Shown piece after piece: positions 16,902-24,974 of a stretch of DNA of 64,000 nucleotides. The notes under the pieces are model-generated. The model was not told the origin of the DNA. It made no database searches and worked only from the letters and a program-made list of their open reading frames with translations. How positions within the stretch are numbered: position 1 is the stretch's first letter; each line of letters starts with the position of its first letter. A program made the position numbers and the translations under genes. Source of the DNA: Coriobacteriia bacterium (lineage in GTDB: Bacteria > Actinomycetota > Coriobacteriia > Coriobacteriales > UMGS124); assembly GCA_018368455.1 (NCBI GenBank), contig JAGZEG010000005.1, positions 124,001 to 188,000 of the forward strand, given 5' to 3'.

Positions 16902-18533
16902 ATGTTCGCACGAATTCTCTTTGTGGGCGCGATGCCCTTGGCGGAAGCGGACCCCTCGTTTCGCCTCTGTGCGGAGCTGCGTTGCGCGGGCCATGCCGTG
17001 CAGCTCTGCGACCATCTGCTTGAAGATGGGGACGCCGCCCGAGAGCTTGCGTCTATGTGCGATACATTCCGCCCCAGCCTCATCCTGTGGGATGCGGACG
17101 CTCTTTCGATCGACGAAGCCTGTGTCTCGGTTCTCTCCCGCATGGCCTGTTGTCTGGCGGTCCTCACGGCCCGATCCGTCGGGGATGAGCTGGATAGGGG
17201 TGGGCTCTGTGCCGTGTTCGGCCCGGGGCTGCCTGACGACGCGGTTTTCGTGACGCGTGGCAAGGCAAATTGTCTGGCGCGCGGTGCTTTCGATGCAGCG
17301 CTTTCCTGCGCGCCCGACGAGACGTATATGGAGGCGCGCGCGGCGACGGAGGGCCTGACTGGGCGCTCGGGCATCGCTTTTCTGCAAAAGCGAACCGAAG
17401 AGCGTGCCCAGCTGCTGGCCCGTGTCTTTGATTCGACGGGTTTACCGGCGGCGTTTTTCGACCCGTCGTGGGGGACGTTGGGAAACGCCTTGGCCCCAGG
17501 CGAGCGCCCTGCTTTTAGCCTACGCTCGGTGCGTTTTGCCGTGTACTGCTCCGGTGTTGACGATGGACCGACGTATGCCCAGGTTGCTATGCGAATTGCA
17601 GAAGGCTGTCTTGTGCTCGTGGAGCGCGGGGCCCTGCCTTCGGCGGGATGCGATGCTTTGACCGGCGCCCTGGTCCTGTTCGAGCCCAGTGAGCTCCCTT
17701 CCGTCGTCGCGTCCTACGAAGTCGACCCCGCCAGCTACGAGCGCGACCTGAACCGCCAGCGGGATGCTGTCACGTCCCTGCCCAACCTCGGAGAAAGCCT
17801 TGCGCGTCTGCTGGACTCTCTTGATCGCAGGCAGTCCGCAGCGGGCGGCACGGCGCTTCTCGCGATGGAGAAACCAGCGCGGGTGTTCGTGCTCAATGGG
17901 TGGATCGGTGCTCGAAACTACGGCGACGATTTGCTTGCGCGTTTTACGATGGCACGCGTCGCGCAGCGCTATCCAGAAGCCGTATTCCGCGTATTGGGTG
18001 CATCCCTGCCGCATGCCCGCCTCGATTTCGGGGTCGAAGCATTCGAGCCGACGGGAGGTGCCCCTGTCGAACGCGCGCTGGAGGGCGCGACTGCCCTTCT
18101 GTATCTCGGGGGCCTTCTCTTCGACGATCCGTCGGCGGTGACCGGGGGCGTTTCCGAGTTCATGCTCGACCCCTACATGGAGCCCTCTTTTCAGGCGAGT
18201 CTCGCTCTGTTCGCGCGTGCTCAAGGCATCCCCGCGATTGGCTTGGGCATTGGCGCCGGCCCGCTGTCCCGACCCGCCGCGCAGATGGCGGTGCGCCTCA
18301 TGTCGCTGGCGCGCATGACGTTTCTGGTGCGGGACGCCCATACGTCCGACCTGCTTCTGGGAGCTGGGGTACCGGCTGAGTTCGTGAGCTTGAAGGCGGA
18401 TCTCGTGTTGGGATCTGGAGACTACATTCGCTCTCATGCCTCTCGGAAGCTTCCCGGCGGCCTCGTGGCAGATGGTTACATTTGTCATATCCCTGCGCGA
18501 CTGTGCGCTCAATCCTCCGAGCTTTGCCGATGA
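16902..18533 (+). CDS. Polysaccharide pyruvyl transferase-like protein, N-terminal piece of a frameshifted gene
   Basis: Residues 1-325 have no motif that I recognise. From about residue 326 the chain matches the CsaB/polysaccharide pyruvyltransferase fold: VFVLNGWIGARNYGDDLLAR, TALLYLGGLLFDD, IGLGIGAGPLSRP, TFLVRDAHTSDLLLGAGV, KADLVLGSG. The match then stops and continues in another reading frame (see the next entry), so one extra base near 18476-18479 breaks the gene; this frame ends in unrelated residues at 18533. CsaB-type enzymes add ketal-linked pyruvate to wall polysaccharide, which SLH domains then bind, so the link with the SLH proteins at 23.5-27.3 kb is notable. Confidence 0.75.
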   Translation: MFARILFVGAMPLAEADPSFRLCAELRCAGHAVQLCDHLLEDGDAARELASMCDTFRPSLILWDADALSIDEACVSVLSRMACCLAVLTARSVGDELDRGGLCAVFGPGLPDDAVFVTRGKANCLARGAFDAALSCAPDETYMEARAATEGLTGRSGIAFLQKRTEERAQLLARVFDSTGLPAAFFDPSWGTLGNALAPGERPAFSLRSVRFAVYCSGVDDGPTYAQVAMRIAEGCLVLVERGALPSAGCDALTGALVLFEPSELPSVVASYEVDPASYERDLNRQRDAVTSLPNLGESLARLLDSLDRRQSAAGGTALLAMEKPARVFVLNGWIGARNYGDDLLARFTMARVAQRYPEAVFRVLGASLPHARLDFGVEAFEPTGGAPVERALEGATALLYLGGLLFDDPSAVTGGVSEFMLDPYMEPSFQASLALFARAQGIPAIGLGIGAGPLSRPAAQMAVRLMSLARMTFLVRDAHTSDLLLGAGVPAEFVSLKADLVLGSGDYIRSHASRKLPGGLVADGYICHIPARLCAQSSELCR

Positions 18534-19338
18534 CATGGCGCACATCGTGAGGTGTCTTGTCGGGCGAACGGGACTCTGCGCGGCGTTTGTCCCCTTTGAT
18601 GTGGGAGACGTGGCCGTTCATGCCCGCGTGATTGACATCCTAAGGGAGCAGGGCGTGCAGTCGCGCTCCATCGTGTCGTTTGAGGAGCGCTTATCTGGAC
18701 CGGATATCCTTGCGGTCATCGCGGGTTCACGCATGACGCTAGGCATGAGGTTGCACTGCTCGATTCTCCACCACGTTTTGGGCAAGCTCGCACTCGGCAT
18801 CGACTATAACGACAAGGTTCATGCCCATTATGAGAGCATGGGGCAGCTTGACGTGCTGCTGGCGCTCGGCTCTTCTGCAGAGGACGCAGATGCCGCGATT
18901 GAGAGGGTGTTGGCGGACCAAGACCAGAGGTTATCCGTTATATCCGGGCACGTTGCCAGGGCCTCTCGCCTCGTCGACGAGGCGTTCGACGAGCTGTTCT
19001 CTCTGATAGACGCCACGGCAGAAGGCGACGCGAGCTCTCAGGAGATATGTGAATGGAAGGCTCTTTCTGGTAGGGATGGCCTTTTCTTCTACCCGCGCAC
19101 GGTTTCGCGCAGCAGGCGGGAAGAAATGCAGCAACGGTGCCACGTCGACGAGCTTGAGCGACGGGTCGCGCAGCTGAGCGACCAGCTCGAGCGAAGTGCG
19201 TCGGAGGCGGGCCGGCTGACTCGGGAGGTTGCCGATGTGCGCGCGTCTCACAGCTATCGGCTGGGCAACGCCCTCATGCGCATACCGGCCTACATCAAGC
19301 GCCGTTTTCGGGGCGAGGGCTCGGCGCCTCGGGGCTAA
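18436..19338 (+). CDS. C-terminal piece of the frameshifted pyruvyl transferase-like gene, with glycan-protein basic tail
   Basis: Continues the preceding gene in the +1 frame. From about 18480 it reads VTFVISLRDCALN, FVPFDVGDVAVHARVID, VSFEERLSGPDILAVIAGSRMTLGMRLHCS and LALGIDYNDKVHAHYES, which are the second half of a polysaccharide pyruvyltransferase. The C-terminus is a coiled coil (about 230-270) followed by SHSYRLGNALMRIPAYIKRR, the tail motif shared with neighbouring glycosyltransferases. ATG 18436 is only the first start in this frame and overlaps the upstream piece by 98 bases. Without repair or frameshifting neither half has a complete fold. Confidence 0.72.
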   Translation: MPLGSFPAASWQMVTFVISLRDCALNPPSFADDMAHIVRCLVGRTGLCAAFVPFDVGDVAVHARVIDILREQGVQSRSIVSFEERLSGPDILAVIAGSRMTLGMRLHCSILHHVLGKLALGIDYNDKVHAHYESMGQLDVLLALGSSAEDADAAIERVLADQDQRLSVISGHVARASRLVDEAFDELFSLIDATAEGDASSQEICEWKALSGRDGLFFYPRTVSRSRREEMQQRCHVDELERRVAQLSDQLERSASEAGRLTREVADVRASHSYRLGNALMRIPAYIKRRFRGEGSAPRG

Positions 19339-19395
19339 CACCTCAGGGTGAGGCACGAGACTGCACGCTGATGACACGCTCGATGCCACCCTGAC

Positions 19396-19499
19396 TACAA
19401 TCGATCCGCACGCAGTCGGCCTACATTTGTATAATGGAAGAAAAGCGCTTGGTGATGGGCCCCGCTGCGACGCTCGGTTGTGGGCGCGGCGGGGCCCAT
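19396..19499 (+). promoter_or_regulatory. Promoter and leader hairpin before the CHAP-domain wall protein
   Basis: TATAAT at 19430-19435 is a consensus -10 box (a weaker TACAAT lies at 19396-19401); no convincing -35 is seen. Downstream, in the presumed 5' leader, an 11-bp perfect inverted repeat (19455-19465 and 19489-19499, ATGGGCCCCGC and complement) would form a stable hairpin ending 26 bases before the AAGGAGG site. It has no T-run, so it is more likely an mRNA-stability or translational element than a terminator. Confidence 0.55.
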
Positions 19500-19536
19500 A
19501 TGGTTGGCCCTGGGGCGCGCTGTCCAAGGAGGTCGT

Positions 19537-21225
19537 ATGCTCTCACGTAGTGGAATGCGCGTGTTCGCGTCTCTTGCTCTTTCCGCGCTCATCTCGGGGG
19601 GCGCAGGCGCTGCTGCGCTTGCCGAAGAGCCGCCGATCTTGTCCCTGGGAAGTTCGGCCGATCCTGCTCTTGTGGAGCCGTACGGCGAGGCCGAGGCTCC
19701 GGATTCCTTGGTCGGCGACGCTGCGCTTCCCTGTGAGGATGAGGAGGCCGGCCTCGGGTTCGATGCGGCGCCCGAAGGCGTGACCAAAGGCTCCGACAGC
19801 TGGCAAGCCGACGAAGGCGATACAGGCGAGGCCTACGATGAGGACGGCGCTGTCGATGGTGCCGCCGACCCCAGCGAGCAGGGCAATGGAGCAGGACCCG
19901 TCGAGGAGGAAGACGGCGTTCCTGTGGACGGGGACGCGCCTGCTGATTTGGACGATACCATCGACGATGCCATAGATGGCGCCTCCCAGGTTCAGCCGAC
20001 AAGCCCGGAGGCTGGGCTGCCTCAGGCGGGCGAATCTACCTCGCAGGACTCATCTTCCGACGGGACTGCTGGCGGACGTTTGGGGGAGACAGGCCAGGCA
20101 GACTCTTCCGATGAGGCGGCCTCGTCTAACGAGGGCGGGGCGGATGCGCCGATGTCGGGGGCATCTCTTCCCGTCCAGGGCGATGAGGCACCGGACGCTG
20201 AGGCCGATGCCGCTAAGAATGTGCCTGCGCGAACGGCCGGATGGCACACCGAAGGGGGCAAGACCTACTACGACGACGCGACTGGCGAGAGACTTGTTGG
20301 GGAGCACCGAATTGATGGTGCGTGGTATTACTTCGACCCTGACAACAATGGCGCCATGGCTACGGGGTTCGTGCGCCAGCCTATCTCGTCGGGCCCCGGC
20401 TCGTTCAAGGTCGCCTATTACGGCGACGACGGCAGGCGTTTGTCGGGCGTTCAGAGCGTTGACGGCAACACGTTCTTCTTCGATGACGTGTCCGGTGCCC
20501 TGTCGACGGGCTTCATTCGCCAAGACGCGAACGCGTTCAACTTCTACGACCTTGGCAGCGGGACTCGGCTGTACGGTCAGCAGGTCATTCACGACCAGCT
20601 GCGCCATTTCGACGAAGCGACGGGAGCTCTCTCGACGGGGCTCACGACGCTTACGGGAGAAGACGCAAAGACGGTCTACTACGACCCCTTTGACGGCTCT
20701 ATGCAGTATGGCCAGCAGTATGTCGATGGTCGATGGCACTTCTTCGATGAGGATACAGGCCGCATGTATACGGCCGAGGAGGAGCGGGATCGCGTCCTGG
20801 CGGTTGCCTATGACTCTGTCGGGCAGTCTGAGGGACAGGCGTGGGGATACCAGAATGACGTCGTTGCCGCAGGTGGGCGCTACTGCATTGAGGGTCCCTG
20901 TATGAGCTTCGTGTGGCACTGCTTCAAAGCGGCGGGCATGGATCGGTTCCTCGCTGACGGGTTCGTGTCTGGCTGGCCGCATGAAGTGTATGACTACATG
21001 TGGTGGCATGGGCAGGCGTCTTCAACGCCCCGAGTCGGAGACGTCGTTTTCTTCAAGTATCCCGGCACGTTTGCCGAAAGGGACGACCTGTCAGCAAGTC
21101 ATGCCGAGATTGTCGTCGAAGTAAACGATACTTATATTCTATCAATAGGCGCTCTCGAAGGGGGTATCCAGGTGCATTATTTCCCCTATGACTATATCGT
21201 TGGGTATGGCGTGCCGAGCTACTGA
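19537..21225 (+). CDS. Secreted CHAP-domain cell-wall hydrolase with WYYFDP wall-binding repeats
   Basis: A 562-residue secreted protein. Residues 1-33 are a signal peptide (basic start, ALSALISGGAGAAALAEE). Residues about 35-230 are an acidic Asp/Glu/Ala/Gly spacer. About 230-410 holds five or so glucan/choline-binding-type repeats (GAWYYFDPDNNGAMATGF, then weaker copies). The C-terminus (from about 415) is a CHAP-like amidase/peptidase: Cys455 in EGPCMSFVWH, PRVGDVVFFKYPG, and His522 in SHAEIVVEV. Expected to cut peptidoglycan peptide links outside the cell. ATG 19537 has AAGGAGG 4 bases upstream. It is the first of a run of wall proteins with the same architecture but different catalytic heads. 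Confidence 0.87.
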   Translation: MLSRSGMRVFASLALSALISGGAGAAALAEEPPILSLGSSADPALVEPYGEAEAPDSLVGDAALPCEDEEAGLGFDAAPEGVTKGSDSWQADEGDTGEAYDEDGAVDGAADPSEQGNGAGPVEEEDGVPVDGDAPADLDDTIDDAIDGASQVQPTSPEAGLPQAGESTSQDSSSDGTAGGRLGETGQADSSDEAASSNEGGADAPMSGASLPVQGDEAPDAEADAAKNVPARTAGWHTEGGKTYYDDATGERLVGEHRIDGAWYYFDPDNNGAMATGFVRQPISSGPGSFKVAYYGDDGRRLSGVQSVDGNTFFFDDVSGALSTGFIRQDANAFNFYDLGSGTRLYGQQVIHDQLRHFDEATGALSTGLTTLTGEDAKTVYYDPFDGSMQYGQQYVDGRWHFFDEDTGRMYTAEEERDRVLAVAYDSVGQSEGQAWGYQNDVVAAGGRYCIEGPCMSFVWHCFKAAGMDRFLADGFVSGWPHEVYDYMWWHGQASSTPRVGDVVFFKYPGTFAERDDLSASHAEIVVEVNDTYILSIGALEGGIQVHYFPYDYIVGYGVPSY

Positions 21226-21279
21226 CACTGAGGGTGCACTCGTGTTGTGGGAACGAGACTCTGGAAAGGAGTTGGCCGA

Positions 21280-23397
21280 ATGCTTTTCAGGATGGGAGCG
21301 CGCACGTTCGCGTCGTTGTCCCTGACGGCGGTTGTTGCATGCTCGGCGATGGGATCCGTAGCGCTGGCAAGCGAGAGCGCGACGGTTGAACCAAGCGGGC
21401 AGGAAGTGGCTGTTCCGGAGTTCTTCACGAGCGGCTCTGGCGACGACGTCGCAGGGGTGCTCATTGACGAGTCGTCTCTGTTGACGCCCGACTCTGCTGC
21501 ACCGAGCGATATGCCGGGTGATGTGTCGGAGGGCTCCGTCGCGACGCCTGAGGATACGGCATCTTCTGGCGACCTGGTTGCCGAGCCTCCGGCCGGCGGC
21601 GCGGGGAACTCCGGGGATGTTATCCCGCCGCAGGGGGATCCTGCTGCTCCAGAGGATGCTCCGGCGTCCGAGGGCACCGGGGAGTTTGGGACTGACGAGG
21701 CCCCGGCGTCCGGGACTGACGCTGCCCCCGGCGACGACGTGCCGCCCGTAGAGAATGATGCAGCTCTTGATGAGGCTGCTCCCGACGTGCCGGATATCGA
21801 TGCCGGCGCTGCCGAAGGCGCAACCGAGCCGGGGATCGAGGAGGGGGTTCCTGCCGATCCCAAGCCCTCTTCACCCACCGCTCCCGAGGCCAGCGCGCCT
21901 GAGACGGATCCCTCTCCGGAAGGGGGGCAGGATCCAGACGTCTCGTCTCCGGACGTCGCTGTGGATTCATCTGCCGACAAGGGGGAGGCTGACTCCGGGG
22001 TGGCTAGCGCTCCCGAAGAGGACACTGCGGACAAGGCAACCGCGCAGACCGGCTGGGTTGTCGATAAGCAGACCGGCAAGCGCTACTACTACGGCGAAGA
22101 TGGCCAAAAGGCGTCCGGCGAGCTGAAGATCGATGGCAAGTGGTACTACTTCGATCCCACTTCGGACAATGCCATGACGACCGGCTTCGCGCGCGTCGCG
22201 GTGTCCTCGGGGTCCGGCTCGTTTAAGGTGACGTATTACGGCAAGGATGGCGTTCGCGTCTCCGGCTCGCGCACCATTGACGGCGACTCGTACTACTTCG
22301 ACAAGACGACGGGAGCCATGACGACGGGTTTCCTGCGCGATCCTAGCGGCAAGGGCTACTCGTTCCACGCGCTGGACGATGGCCGCAAACTCACCGGCGA
22401 GCAGCCCCTCCACGGCGGCTGGCGCGATTTCGGTGCCGACGGCTTCATGGAGGTCGGGTTCGGCACGGCGGAGCAGGGAGGCCCCTCAAGGAAAGTCTAC
22501 TATGACGAGTACGACGGCGCCCGGGCGAGTGGCGAGACGAACGTCAAAGGCAGTTGGTACTATTTCAACCCCACCAATGGCGCCATGGCGACGGGGCTGA
22601 CTGAGGTCACCACCCAGCAGGGCGGCGTGAAGACCGCCCTGTACGGCAGCGACGGCAAGAGGAAGTACGGCGAGCAGTACCTCAATGGCGGCTGGTACTA
22701 CTTCGACGAGGCCGACGGCCATATGCTCACCGGCTGGAAGTGGCTCAACAACGGCGATCGCATGGTCTACTACGGTGCCGACGGACGCATGCTGCACGGC
22801 ACGCACGTCATCGACGGGTATCGTCGCGTCTTCGACAACGAGACCGGCGCCGTCAACAAGTACGGGTACCAGAACCCTCTCGGGTACTACCAGGTGAGCA
22901 CCTGGAACGTATGGGTCCCCAACTACTCGGGTAACCCGGCCTTTTCGTACGTCTCGCCGTCGCAGATTGGTCTTGCCGCCGATCGCTGGGACTGCATCGA
23001 GACGTTTATCAGCCGCGCCTATGATTACATGTATACGCCGTACGTGTGGGATTACGCGCTGGCACCTGGCGTTGGCATCGACTGCGCTGGCCTGGTCATG
23101 CAGGCGCTCTATGCGACGGGCATGGACCTCGGCAGCGGCTACACGCCTTACGACCATTACTTCACGCCCGGTCACGACCACTACGCCAACGACATGGCGG
23201 CCGACCCGGGTTTCATGACGGTGCCGTTCTCCGATCGCCAGCGTGGTGACCTGATCTTCTATCCGGGCCATGTTGCCATCTATCTGGGGGACGATCTGGT
23301 TATCGACTCGTTCCCCGGCAACGGGTACTACGGCGTTGCCGTTCGCAGCATGTGGCACTACGACGTCAACTACATCGTAAAGAGGCCGTTTGTGTAA
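21280..23397 (+). CDS. Secreted NlpC/P60 endopeptidase with WYYFDP wall-binding repeats
   Basis: A 705-residue secreted protein with the same plan as its neighbour: signal peptide (about 1-30), acidic Pro/Ala/Glu/Asp spacer (about 30-260), about six wall-binding repeats (KIDGKWYYFDPTSDNAM, SWYYFNPTNGAMATGL, GGWYYFDEADGHMLTGW), then an NlpC/P60 domain with catalytic Cys602 (GIDCAGLVMQ) and His664 (GHVAIYLGDD). NlpC/P60 enzymes cut D-gamma-Glu-diaminoacid bonds in stem peptides. ATG 21280 is chosen for GGAAAGGAG eight bases upstream; the frame is open to 21247. It follows the CHAP gene after 54 bases and probably shares its transcript. Confidence 0.9.
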   Translation: MLFRMGARTFASLSLTAVVACSAMGSVALASESATVEPSGQEVAVPEFFTSGSGDDVAGVLIDESSLLTPDSAAPSDMPGDVSEGSVATPEDTASSGDLVAEPPAGGAGNSGDVIPPQGDPAAPEDAPASEGTGEFGTDEAPASGTDAAPGDDVPPVENDAALDEAAPDVPDIDAGAAEGATEPGIEEGVPADPKPSSPTAPEASAPETDPSPEGGQDPDVSSPDVAVDSSADKGEADSGVASAPEEDTADKATAQTGWVVDKQTGKRYYYGEDGQKASGELKIDGKWYYFDPTSDNAMTTGFARVAVSSGSGSFKVTYYGKDGVRVSGSRTIDGDSYYFDKTTGAMTTGFLRDPSGKGYSFHALDDGRKLTGEQPLHGGWRDFGADGFMEVGFGTAEQGGPSRKVYYDEYDGARASGETNVKGSWYYFNPTNGAMATGLTEVTTQQGGVKTALYGSDGKRKYGEQYLNGGWYYFDEADGHMLTGWKWLNNGDRMVYYGADGRMLHGTHVIDGYRRVFDNETGAVNKYGYQNPLGYYQVSTWNVWVPNYSGNPAFSYVSPSQIGLAADRWDCIETFISRAYDYMYTPYVWDYALAPGVGIDCAGLVMQALYATGMDLGSGYTPYDHYFTPGHDHYANDMAADPGFMTVPFSDRQRGDLIFYPGHVAIYLGDDLVIDSFPGNGYYGVAVRSMWHYDVNYIVKRPFV

Positions 23398-23523
23398 GGA
23401 GTTGCGGATGCCGGGCGGTCTTTCTGGATGCGTGCTGTCCTGATTGGCTGTACCGAAATCCGAAGGGGCCAAGCGAGGCAGAACTCGAGTTCCGCCCGAG
23501 GAATTGAGTGAAGGGATAGTCCT

Positions 23524-24906
23524 GTGACTGAACGACTGAGAAGAACTGCGTCACGTGCCCTTGCCGTGATGCTGGCCATCTTGTTGGTGTGCGCGTGCGT
23601 GCTGCCTGGGACCGCGCAGGCTGCTCCGTCGCGCTTCCCTGATGTGGACAGCACGCACTGGGCAGTGGACGAGGGGTGGATCGACTACGTTGCGGACAAC
23701 CGGATCATGACCGGCGATTCTGCAACTGGTAACTTCCTCCCCGAGAGCGGTATCACGCGAGGACAGTTCGCCACCGTTCTCTATCGCATCGCGAACCCCG
23801 GGAGCGATGCGACGACGAATCCCTCCCACTTCGAGCAAGCCTCGAAATTCCCGGATGTCGCGGGCGGGGTGTACTACACGGCCGCGATCAATTGGTGCCG
23901 CGATAACGGCATCACGACGGGAGACTCTGCGACTGGTAACTTCCTCCCTGAGGACAACATCACGCGTGCGCAGCTGGCTACGATGGCATACCGGTTCGCA
24001 CGGGTCATGGGTGCCGACGTGGACAATATCGACTACAGCGCGTTTAACGCAACGCCTGACGGGGATCTCGTTCCCGGCTCGATGTTCGACTATGCGTATG
24101 TGCCCCTGGCATGGGCGGCTGATCGCGGCGTGCTGACGGGTACGATCGATGACGGCGTTGCCTGGCTCGACGTCCGCGCGACGGCGACGCGTGCGCAGGC
24201 GGCGAAGGTCCTCACCGTTCTCAAGCGCGACGTCGTCGAGATGAGCGGCGTCTACACGGTCGCCTTCAACTCCAACGGCGGATCTATCGTTCCTTCCCAG
24301 ACGGTGACGTCGGGCAACAAGGCTCAGCGCGCCTATCCGACGCGCAATGGATATGTCTTCTGGGACTGGTATGCCGATAAAGAGCTGACGCGGGTCTACG
24401 GTTTCGACTCCAACGTGACTGGCAACATCACGCTGTATGCGAAGTGGGTGACCAAGCAAGAGGCCCTGGCCATGGGCGAGGAAGCCGAGGCGCGCGGCAT
24501 CGACATCGTGGCGCTTGCCGCAGAGGTCGAGGCCGAGGAGAGGGCTGCCCAGCCCGAGGAACCGGTTGCTGATGTGCCTGTGACGGATGAGACCGGTGAC
24601 CCCTCCGTTTCGGCTGACGAGGATCCCTCCATGCCGGATGAGCCTGTCGACCAGCCGGTTGTTTCCGAGCCCGATGAGGTGCCTGGCGATAGCGATGAAC
24701 CCGTCATCGATGGCCCCGCGGTGCAGCCCGGCACGGACGATGGCTCGACGGACGAGCCCACGTCGCCTGACTCCTCTGGGGCCGGCGATGGAGCGGCTGA
24801 TTCCGATGCCGCTACCGATGTCGACGGGGCTTCCGAGCCATCCGAGCCTGCCGTGGCGAATGGGGCCGACGCTGATGCCCCCGGGGAGTATGTCCCCGCT
24901 GCATAG
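23524..24906 (+). CDS. Secreted SLH-domain protein with an InlB-type B repeat and acidic tail
   Basis: 460 residues. Signal peptide 1-34 (LAVMLAILLVCACVLPGTAQA). Three S-layer-homology motifs follow: FPDVDSTHWAVDEGWIDYV, FPDVAGGVYYTAAINWC and a third around PLAWAADRGVLTG, each with the GITRGQFATVLYR/ATRAQAAKVL type helix. Residues about 245-315 form a Listeria-Bacteroides (InlB B) repeat (VAFNSNGGSIVPSQTV ... LYAKWV). The last 130 residues are Asp/Glu/Pro/Ser-rich low complexity. No catalytic domain, so it is probably a wall-anchored surface protein or adhesin. Start is GTG 23524 with GAAGGGA upstream. A 12-bp palindrome (GAACTCGAGTTC, 23481-23492) stands just before the gene. Confidence 0.85.
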   Translation: MTERLRRTASRALAVMLAILLVCACVLPGTAQAAPSRFPDVDSTHWAVDEGWIDYVADNRIMTGDSATGNFLPESGITRGQFATVLYRIANPGSDATTNPSHFEQASKFPDVAGGVYYTAAINWCRDNGITTGDSATGNFLPEDNITRAQLATMAYRFARVMGADVDNIDYSAFNATPDGDLVPGSMFDYAYVPLAWAADRGVLTGTIDDGVAWLDVRATATRAQAAKVLTVLKRDVVEMSGVYTVAFNSNGGSIVPSQTVTSGNKAQRAYPTRNGYVFWDWYADKELTRVYGFDSNVTGNITLYAKWVTKQEALAMGEEAEARGIDIVALAAEVEAEERAAQPEEPVADVPVTDETGDPSVSADEDPSMPDEPVDQPVVSEPDEVPGDSDEPVIDGPAVQPGTDDGSTDEPTSPDSSGAGDGAADSDAATDVDGASEPSEPAVANGADADAPGEYVPAA

Positions 24907-24920
24907 CGCGTTTTGATATC

Positions 24921-24960
24921 TCGCGCGTCGCTTTCGAACAGGAGGCGACGCGCGATGTCT
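24921..24960 (+). terminator. Stem-loop between the two SLH genes
   Basis: A perfect 11-bp stem (24921-24931 TCGCGCGTCGC with 24945-24955), 13-nt loop, then TGTCTTTG. It lies 14 bases after a stop codon and just before the next ribosome-binding site, so it may be a leaky terminator or attenuator. Confidence 0.5.
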
Positions 24961-24974
24961 TTGAAAGGACGATT

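Noticed and set aside
18470..18485. Programmed ribosomal frameshift in the pyruvyltransferase gene
   Set aside because: No slippery heptamer, no upstream Shine-Dalgarno-like stimulator and no obvious downstream hairpin; mutation or sequencing error is simpler.
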